This document shows positions 58,399-64,000 of a stretch of DNA of 64,000 bases, in pieces. This DNA comes from Deltaproteobacteria bacterium (lineage in GTDB: Bacteria; Desulfobacterota; Binatia; UBA12015), in the NCBI GenBank assembly GCA_016874715.1, contig VGTK01000003.1:23147-87146 (forward strand). The letters run 5' to 3'. Under the pieces are notes generated by a model. It searched no databases. It saw only the letters and a list, made by a program, of their open reading frames with translations, and was not told where the DNA came from. Numbering within the stretch: the first letter of the stretch is position 1; each line of letters opens with the position of its first letter. The position numbers and the translations under genes are program-made.

Positions 58399-59070
58399 TC
58401 AACGCAGCGTGCGCGCGAGAAAGTCCCTGGTACGCCGCCACGCGAGGTCGGCGCAGGCCGCGTCGAAGACCTCGGGCCGGGCCTCGTTCATGAACGCGTG
58501 CTGCGCCTGGTAGCGGTGGACCTCGAACGACGCGCCCGACCTGCCGAGCGCCTGCTCGAGCGCGTCGACCGCGGCGGGCGTGCACCAGTCATCGATGATC
58601 GCGAAGTGGCCCTGGAACGGCCTCTTCACCTGCGCGGGGTCGGCGACCGCGACCGGTGGGATGCCGTAGAAGCAGACCGACGCGTCGGCCTCGGGAACGT
58701 GCACGGCCGCGATCACGGTGACCGCACCACCCAGGCAGAAGCCGCCCACCGCGACCTTCGCGGAGCCCTTCTTCAGGTGCTGCACGCAGCCGCGGACGTC
58801 CTGCTTGCCGGCATCCGCGAAGTCGAGCGCGCCCATCAGCGCCCCGGCCTCGTCGGGGGTCGTCGCCTTCCTGCCGCGGTAGAGGTCAGGGACGACGACG
58901 CGGTAGCCCTCGCCGGCAAGCCGCTCGGCCATGCCCCGGATCTGGTCGTTCAGCCCCCACCACTCCTGGATCATCACGAAGCCCGGGGCCGATGCGCCGG
59001 CTTTCGATTCGACCAGGTAGGCCGGGCAGGCCCCGCCGTCGGGACGCTTCACCTCGATCATCTCACCCAT
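58399..59070 (-). CDS. Dienelactone hydrolase family protein
   Basis: 223 residues from ATG 59070 with AAGGAG upstream. Alpha/beta hydrolase with the DLH triad: Cys in GGFCLGG, Asp in AIIDDWCTP and His in QAQHAFMN. Oxyanion region VMIQEWWGLNDQIRG. Opens lactone rings in chlorocatechol-type pathways; many homologs have other esterase roles. 50 bases downstream of it on the same strand is the region past the GDSL start, so it is not in that operon. Confidence 0.9.
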   Translation of the reverse strand: MGEMIEVKRPDGGACPAYLVESKAGASAPGFVMIQEWWGLNDQIRGMAERLAGEGYRVVVPDLYRGRKATTPDEAGALMGALDFADAGKQDVRGCVQHLKKGSAKVAVGGFCLGGAVTVIAAVHVPEADASVCFYGIPPVAVADPAQVKRPFQGHFAIIDDWCTPAAVDALEQALGRSGASFEVHRYQAQHAFMNEARPEVFDAACADLAWRRTRDFLARTLR

Positions 59071-59100
59071 CGTCGCTCCTTGCTCCGTCGCCGCGCGGCA

Positions 59101-59159
59101 GATGAAAACGCCCTGCAGGCTCATCCCTCGTGGTCGGCGAAGCCGGTGAGGACGTCAGC
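59101..59159. repeat. Dispersed intergenic repeat, full-length copy
   Basis: Reverse complement matches 19664-19721 with about four differences in 58 bases, including the core CGGCTTCGC-GACCACGAGGG. It contains GATGA and TCATC ends that could pair. Lies between dienelactone hydrolase and the DUF4410 gene. Confidence 0.8.
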
Positions 59160-59271
59160 CGCCAACCGGGCTAACCGCACCGCGGAGTCTCCCGTGCCGC
59201 GGATCGGGCGTCAAACGGGCGTGGCGGCGCGCCGTTTCGGAAGCAGCGCGGGTGTGCCAGATTCCCGCACC

Positions 59272-59778
59272 GTGCCCGCGCCGCGCACGACCTCTCGGCT
59301 GCTCCTTCTCCTCTCGGTCGCGACGGCGGCGCTCGCCGCCGGCTGCGCCGCGGCGAACCTCGACGTCACGAGCCCCGTGCCGCTGCCGCTCGACCGCGTG
59401 TCGCTCACGATCCGAGACGGAACGGGCGGCGACATGTCCGCGGACGAGCTGCGCGGCTTCAAGCGGATCGTCACGCGAGCGCTGCTCGCGGCGGGCATCG
59501 AGGTCGTGCCATCGCCGAAGCAGCACACCGCGCGCGTGGTCGGCACGGTGGAGAGCTGGGAGCCGGGCTTCCGCGCACTGCGCCTCGTGTCGCGCTACGG
59601 CTTCGGCACCGGCGACCTCGACACGGTGTGGGACGTGCAGGACGGCTCGAGCGACTCGCTCGCGAGCTGCCGCATCGACGGCAGCGTCTCGACGGGGACC
59701 TTCGGCGGCAGCTTCGAGGACGTGCAGCAGGAGGCGAGCGAAGCGCTGGTGCGCTTCCTGCGCGGCGGCATTCGCTGA
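59272..59778 (+). CDS. DUF4410-like lipoprotein
   Basis: 168 residues from GTG 59272. Signal SRLLLLLSVATAALAAGC (lipobox Cys about 24). The mature part has the short alpha/beta pattern of DUF4410 proteins (DELRGFKRIVTRALLAAGIEVV, then TARVVGTVESWEPG, GGSFEDVQQEASEALVRFL). Envelope protein of unknown function. A 65-base gap leads to the sulfotransferase gene. Confidence 0.65.
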   Translation: MPAPRTTSRLLLLLSVATAALAAGCAAANLDVTSPVPLPLDRVSLTIRDGTGGDMSADELRGFKRIVTRALLAAGIEVVPSPKQHTARVVGTVESWEPGFRALRLVSRYGFGTGDLDTVWDVQDGSSDSLASCRIDGSVSTGTFGGSFEDVQQEASEALVRFLRGGIR

Positions 59779-59843
59779 GCGAGCGCCCGCGCGTTCGGGG
59801 AAGCCGTATGGCCGCCGGGTGCCTGTCCATGTAGAAGCGCGCG

Positions 59844-61016
59844 ATGGCCGACACCTCGATCCTGAACGGCGACGCGCTCCTGGCAGCCGCACGCGCCGCG
59901 ACCGGTCTCGAGAGCCTCGGCGACGACACGTGGCGCGACGGGCTCGCACGCCTGGTCGAGGCCCTGAGGGGCGAGGCCCGCCTGAACGACATCGGCGTGC
60001 AGGTCGCCGCGGGCGAGATCCAGATGTACCTCGCCAACCGCCTCGGCATCGTCGACTGGCACGCGCGCCACCCCGGTCTCGCGCACGACGACGTCGTGCC
60101 GCCGATCTTCATCGTCGGCCAGGGACGCACCGGCACGACGATCCTGCACGACGTGCTCGCGCAGGATCCCGCGAACCGCGTGCCACTCACCTGGGAGGTC
60201 GACAAGCCGCTGCCGCCGCCCGAGACGGCGACGTACGAGACCGATCCGCGCATCGACGAAGCGCAGCAGCAGCTCGACATGGCCGAGCTCGTCATCCCGG
60301 GATTCAAGACCATGCACCCGATCGGCGCGCGGCTCGCGCAGGAGTGCGTGCGCATGACCGCGGGCGACTTCCGCAGCATGATCTTCCCGACGCAGTACCG
60401 CGTACCGTCGTACGCGAGGTGGCTGCTCTACGAGGCGGACATGGCACCCGCGTACCGCTGGCACCGGAGGTACCTGCAGGTGCTGCAGTCGCACCACCGC
60501 GGCACGCGCTGGGTGCTGAAGTCGCCCGGGCACGTGTGGTGCTTGCCGGACCTCCTCGCCGAGTACCCGGACGCACTGCTCGTGCAGACGCACCGCGATC
60601 CGCTGCGCATCATCGCTTCGCTCGCGTCCCTGATCTCGACGCTGCGCCTGCTCGCGACCGACGAGGCCTCGATCTCCGAGGGCGGACAGGAGTTCGCCGA
60701 GTACCTGATGGACGGGCTCGACCGCTCGGTCGCGGCTCGCGACAGCGGAGCCGTGCCCGCGGCACGCGTGATCGACGTCCAGTTCCGTGACTTCCTCGCC
60801 GACCCGCTGACGACGGTGCGCAGCATCTACGGGCGTCTCGGTCTCGAGCTGACGCGCGAGGCCGAAGCGCGCATGGGTACGTTCATCGCGGCGAACCCGC
60901 AGGGCAAGCACGGCCTGCATCACTACGACTTCGCCGACACCGGCCTCGACGCGGGCTACTGGCGCGAGCGCGCGCAGCGCTACCAGCGCTACTTCGACGT
61001 CGCGAGCGAGCGCTAG
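59844..61016 (+). CDS. Sulfotransferase family protein
   Basis: 390 residues. PAPS-binding 5'-phosphosulfate loop VPPIFIVGQGRTGTTILHDVL (about 87-107) and 3'-phosphate region LVQTHRDPLRIIASLASLIS. Conserved WVLKSPGHVWCLPDLLAEYPDA lies between. Cytoplasmic; sulfates an unknown acceptor. This branch is common in actinobacterial and delta-proteobacterial genomes beside lipid genes. Stop codon TAG is inside a duplicated 26-base segment. Confidence 0.9.
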   Translation: MADTSILNGDALLAAARAATGLESLGDDTWRDGLARLVEALRGEARLNDIGVQVAAGEIQMYLANRLGIVDWHARHPGLAHDDVVPPIFIVGQGRTGTTILHDVLAQDPANRVPLTWEVDKPLPPPETATYETDPRIDEAQQQLDMAELVIPGFKTMHPIGARLAQECVRMTAGDFRSMIFPTQYRVPSYARWLLYEADMAPAYRWHRRYLQVLQSHHRGTRWVLKSPGHVWCLPDLLAEYPDALLVQTHRDPLRIIASLASLISTLRLLATDEASISEGGQEFAEYLMDGLDRSVAARDSGAVPAARVIDVQFRDFLADPLTTVRSIYGRLGLELTREAEARMGTFIAANPQGKHGLHHYDFADTGLDAGYWRERAQRYQRYFDVASER

Positions 61017-61069
61017 CCCGTCGGCCGCTGCTCTCGCGAGACGTAGCCCGTCGGCCGCTGCTCTCGCGA
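61014..61069. repeat. Direct repeat overlapping the sulfotransferase stop codon
   Basis: 26 identical bases at 61014-61039 and 61044-61069 (start TAGCCCGTCGGCCGCTG), period 30. The first copy contains the TAG stop. Probably slippage duplication. Confidence 0.9.
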
Positions 61070-61221
61070 AGCGCAACGCGCGTGCGCTGCGCGGCGGCGA
61101 CGGTTGCTTCACGGCGCCGGCGCTGCTCTTCTGGCGTGAACGACCAAGGACCATGGTGCGGAAGCAGGCAGCGGATCGATTCGCGAGCTCGCACCGCGGC
61201 CCCGATGACGCGGAGAACAGG

Positions 61222-62805
61222 ATGAGCGCACACCTCACCGGTCGCTTCATTCGCATCGCGACGCTCGCCATCGTCGCGCTGCTCGGCGCGCAGGCCGCGC
61301 GCGCGCAGGCGCCCGCGGGCTCGACGCTCTCGCCCGACGGGCGGAGCTTCCTCATCAACAAGGATCTCGGCAACGAGCGCTGGACGATCAACGTCGACCT
61401 CTACGGCAACGATCCTGACGACATCATCAACGTGACCGGAAACATCTTCCGGGCCGACGGCGGGCCTGCGAGCTTCGTGACGTGCCTCGTACGCAGCGAC
61501 TCCGACGGCACGCTGACCGATCCCGACAGCTTCTTCCGCCTCTCGTGCAGCGGCAGCGACGCCTGCACCACGAATGCCGAGGCCTGCGCCCGCGACGCCT
61601 GGACGCCGATCGCGGACGACGTGTCCGTGCCGGCGCGCTTCTTCCTGCCGCCGGACGGCATCGGTGCGTTCCTCTTCCCCGCGAGCGACGCTTCGCACGA
61701 CGCGCTCGCGCGGGCCGGCTGGTCGCCGCCGCGCGCGCCGGCCGTCGAGCGCGGGCTCGCCGAGCGGCTCGCCGCGTGGGCCAGGGGCGCCTACTCCGGC
61801 TTCCGCACGTGGGTGGTGAAGCAGCGTGACGCGGAGTTCCTCGAGCCGCGCACCGCCTGGGCCGGCGGGACGACGAGCCGCGGCGCCACGCTGACGCTCG
61901 ACCGCTACAACTTCCTCGTCACCAAGGACGTCGGCCCGGAACGCTGGTCGATCTCGTACAGCCTCGAGCCGTCGATCAGCGCCGAAGGCCTGGTCGTCGA
62001 TCGCTTCCTGAGCGTCACCGGCAACGTCTACCAGCCCGACGGCAGCCCGCCGTCCTTCGTCTACTGCACGCAGCGCGCGGACTCGACGGGCACGCTGTCC
62101 GACCCGACCAGCGAGTTCCGCTTCTCGTGCTCGGGTGCGAGCGCGTGCACGGCCACCGCGAGCGAGTGTGCCGAGACCGGCTGGTCGCTGATCTCCGACG
62201 ACATCACGCTACAGGCGAGCTTCTTCCTGCCGGTCGACGGCCTGCCCGCGACGCCGACCTCCGATCCCGAGATCGTGATCATCGGCCGCACGTCGGATCC
62301 GCCGTCGATCATCGTGTCGCTCGACGGCACCTCGGCCACGACCGCCGCCGGGACGACCGCGGGCGGATGCAACGTGGGTGCGGAATGCTTCGTCGCGACG
62401 CTGGGCGCGTGCCAGGACGTCGCCGGCGAGGTGATCGACCTCGCCGTCGTCCGGATCGGAAACGGATGCGGCTGCCAGGTCGTGGATCCCGATCCGTCGT
62501 GCATCGGCTGCGGCGGCGGTGCGACCGGACAGTGCGGCGGCGACTGCGCGTTCGCGGTCGGCGACGCGACCGCACGCGGCACCTGCCTGCCGTTCGACTA
62601 CGAGAGCGAGGAGTGCGCCTGCTACGCGATCGCGCCGGGCGGCGAGCAGACGGTGCAGGGCTGCGGCGGCGTGATCGGCGTCTCGTGCCCCGACGCCGGC
62701 TGCTGCGCGAACGACCCGCGCGGCTCGTGCGATCCGCTGGGCGGCCTCGTCGAGTGCCCGGGCGTCTGCGTCGCGGGCGGCGCGGGCTGCTCCTCGGACG
62801 GCTGA
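61222..62805 (+). CDS. Exported Cys-rich protein with internal duplication
   Basis: 527 residues from ATG 61222 (GGAG eight bases upstream; an ATG at 61153 would add 23 residues). Signal IATLAIVALLGAQAARAQ. Two homologous modules, about 41-148 and 228-342, share NKDLG/TKDVG-ERW, VTGN, SFV-C, GTL-DP-S-FR-SCSG and a closing DD-FFLP-DG. A region from about 375 to the end is Gly/Cys-rich with many CxC and CxxC pairs (GCGCQVVDPDPSCIGCGGG). No known family recognised. Extracellular or periplasmic, disulfide-rich. Confidence 0.7.
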   Translation: MSAHLTGRFIRIATLAIVALLGAQAARAQAPAGSTLSPDGRSFLINKDLGNERWTINVDLYGNDPDDIINVTGNIFRADGGPASFVTCLVRSDSDGTLTDPDSFFRLSCSGSDACTTNAEACARDAWTPIADDVSVPARFFLPPDGIGAFLFPASDASHDALARAGWSPPRAPAVERGLAERLAAWARGAYSGFRTWVVKQRDAEFLEPRTAWAGGTTSRGATLTLDRYNFLVTKDVGPERWSISYSLEPSISAEGLVVDRFLSVTGNVYQPDGSPPSFVYCTQRADSTGTLSDPTSEFRFSCSGASACTATASECAETGWSLISDDITLQASFFLPVDGLPATPTSDPEIVIIGRTSDPPSIIVSLDGTSATTAAGTTAGGCNVGAECFVATLGACQDVAGEVIDLAVVRIGNGCGCQVVDPDPSCIGCGGGATGQCGGDCAFAVGDATARGTCLPFDYESEECACYAIAPGGEQTVQGCGGVIGVSCPDAGCCANDPRGSCDPLGGLVECPGVCVAGGAGCSSDG

Positions 62806-62907
62806 TCGGACGCGGGACGGGCTGCGCACGTCGCGGCCCGTCCCGCCCGCCATCCGCCGTCGCACGCGCGCGTCGCTCGCCGGCGTGCGATCGAGTAGGA
62901 GAGCGCG

Positions 62908-64000
62908 ATGTCGCCACGGCGATCCGCCCTCCTGCTCGGCGTCCTGCTCGGTGTCCTGCTGATCGTTGCGGCCGTGCTGCGTCTGCACCGGCTCGGCGAC
63001 GAGGCGTGGCTCGACGAGATCCTGACCCACGTGCTGGTGTCGCGGCTCGACCTCGCGGAGCTGGCGACGAGCTACCCGTCGCAGAATCAGCACGTGCTCT
63101 ACTCGCTGCTCGCGCGCGTCTCGATCGTCCTGCTGGGCGACTCGACGGCGGCGCTCCGCACGCCCGCGCTGGTGTTCGGCGTGCTCGGGATCGCCGCGAC
63201 GTACGCTCTGGGTCGCGAGCTGCTGTCGCGCCGCGAGGGTCTCGCCGCCGCCGCCCTGCTGACGGTCTCCGACGTGCACGTCTGGTTCAGCCAGAACGCG
63301 CGCGGCTACATGGCGCTGCTGTTCTTCACCATGGTGTCGAGCTTGCTCCTGCTGCGCGCGCTGGCGAGCGACCGGAGAACGACGTGGGCCGCGTGGGGCG
63401 TGACGCTCGCGCTCGGCGCCTGGATCCACCCGACGATGCTGTTCGTCGTCGTCGGCCACGCGCTGCTCGTCCTGCGCCGGCGACTGCCGGGTCCGACGCG
63501 TGCCGGTGCGCTCATCGGCCGTCTGCGGGAGCCGCTGCTCGGACTGACCGTCACGGCCGTCGTCACCGCGGCGGTCTACGCGCCGATGATCGGCGACCTG
63601 TTCGCCGTCACCGCGGTCGAGGGCCGCAGCGGTACGGTGCCGCAGTGGTCGAGCACCGGCTGGGCGGTGCGCGAAACCGCGGCGCGCGTCCTCGCGTCGT
63701 TCCCGCGGCCGGGGCTGGCGCTGGGCGCGCTGGTCTGCGGCGTCGCGGGCGTGGTGTCGGTCGCGCGTCGCGCGCCGGTGCTGCTCGAGCTGCTGCTCGC
63801 CCCGGTCGCGGTCGGGCTCGTGGTGGTGGTCGGCTCGGGGCACCACCTCTGGCCGCGCTTCTTCTTCTTCGCGGGCGGCCTCGCCGCACTCGTCACCGCG
63901 GCCGGCGCGGCAGCCCTGGGCACGGCGGTCGCGCGACGCGTGACGCACGATCCGGCGCAGGTCGGACGCGCGACGACGGCGGCGGTCGCCGCCCTCGTCG
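62908..64000 (+). CDS. Glycosyltransferase family 39/ArnT-like membrane protein, cut by window edge
   Basis: 364 residues visible from ATG 62908 with GGAGAG upstream. Multi-TM protein. TM1 LLLGVLLGVLLIVAAVLRL is followed at once by the periplasmic loop with the acidic motif GDEAWLDE, typical of polyprenyl-phosphate-sugar-dependent transferases (GT39/GT83). Then many hydrophobic segments with few motifs. The continuation lies outside the window. Confidence 0.8.
   Translation, partial: MSPRRSALLLGVLLGVLLIVAAVLRLHRLGDEAWLDEILTHVLVSRLDLAELATSYPSQNQHVLYSLLARVSIVLLGDSTAALRTPALVFGVLGIAATYALGRELLSRREGLAAAALLTVSDVHVWFSQNARGYMALLFFTMVSSLLLLRALASDRRTTWAAWGVTLALGAWIHPTMLFVVVGHALLVLRRRLPGPTRAGALIGRLREPLLGLTVTAVVTAAVYAPMIGDLFAVTAVEGRSGTVPQWSSTGWAVRETAARVLASFPRPGLALGALVCGVAGVVSVARRAPVLLELLLAPVAVGLVVVVGSGHHLWPRFFFFAGGLAALVTAAGAAALGTAVARRVTHDPAQVGRATTAAVAALV

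Overview
The window is a GC-rich (about 70%) chromosomal stretch from a Gram-negative bacterium. Evidence for that is the set of lipobox signal peptides, RND and MacAB-type tripartite exporters, an MltD-like lytic transglycosylase, and a DUF1302 outer-membrane protein with its DUF1329/YCF48/MMPL partners. The mix of MMPL-DUF1302-DUF1329, CaiB/BaiF transferases, amidohydrolase-2, TetR regulators and an FHA-sigma54 activator fits delta-proteobacteria-like lineages such as Binatota or Myxococcota. No rRNA or ribosomal protein gene is present to settle this, so the placement is inference. I saw no tRNA, rRNA, insertion sequence, phage gene or CRISPR array. Genes are densely packed and many are coupled by 4-base ATGA, GTGA or TTGA overlaps.

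Layout. 1-6.2 kb: the 5' part of pyruvate phosphate dikinase with an unusual Lys/Ala tail, a serine hydrolase, and a five-gene operon (enoyl-CoA hydratase, Gfo/Idh oxidoreductase, FxLYD protein, YciI-like, lipocalin-like). 6.4-11.4 kb: a TetR-adaptor-RND efflux operon behind a promoter that carries a 22-bp palindrome. 11.4-14 kb: an FHA/sigma54 activator and a Ca-dependent PI-PLC-like lipoprotein. 14.2-19.7 kb: a MacA/split-MacB exporter, a repeat-rich spacer and an ABC-F ATPase. 19.7-24.2 kb: a leader region with the architecture of a transcription attenuator, a small HTH gene, an NxxGxxAF-repeat lipoprotein, an XRE regulator and Mrp.

24.2-34.8 kb is one minus-strand directon of eight envelope genes. 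In transcription order they are DUF1302, YCF48, MMPL/RND, ABC ATPase, ABC-2 permease, GldG-like, DUF4340 and DUF1329. It is the best candidate in the window for an undescribed transport system. 35.1-44 kb holds a lytic transglycosylase, a sirtuin, a DegP-like protein that lacks the catalytic serine, pabB-pabC, a small lipoprotein and uvrA. 44.4-54.3 kb holds an interrupted sulfatase-like gene, an amidohydrolase, a FabR/DesT-type repressor divergent from a reductase-desaturase operon with two DesT-like operators, a HAD phosphatase and an arylsulfatase broken by two lesions. 54.4-64 kb holds a fused CaiB/BaiF transferase, a GDSL lipoprotein, dienelactone hydrolase, DUF4410 lipoprotein, sulfotransferase, a duplicated Cys-rich exported protein and a truncated GT39-type glycosyltransferase.

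Two families of intergenic repeats recur across the window: a near-identical 58-bp element, and GC hairpins next to stop codons. Long open frames antisense to real genes are common because of the GC content and are not annotated.
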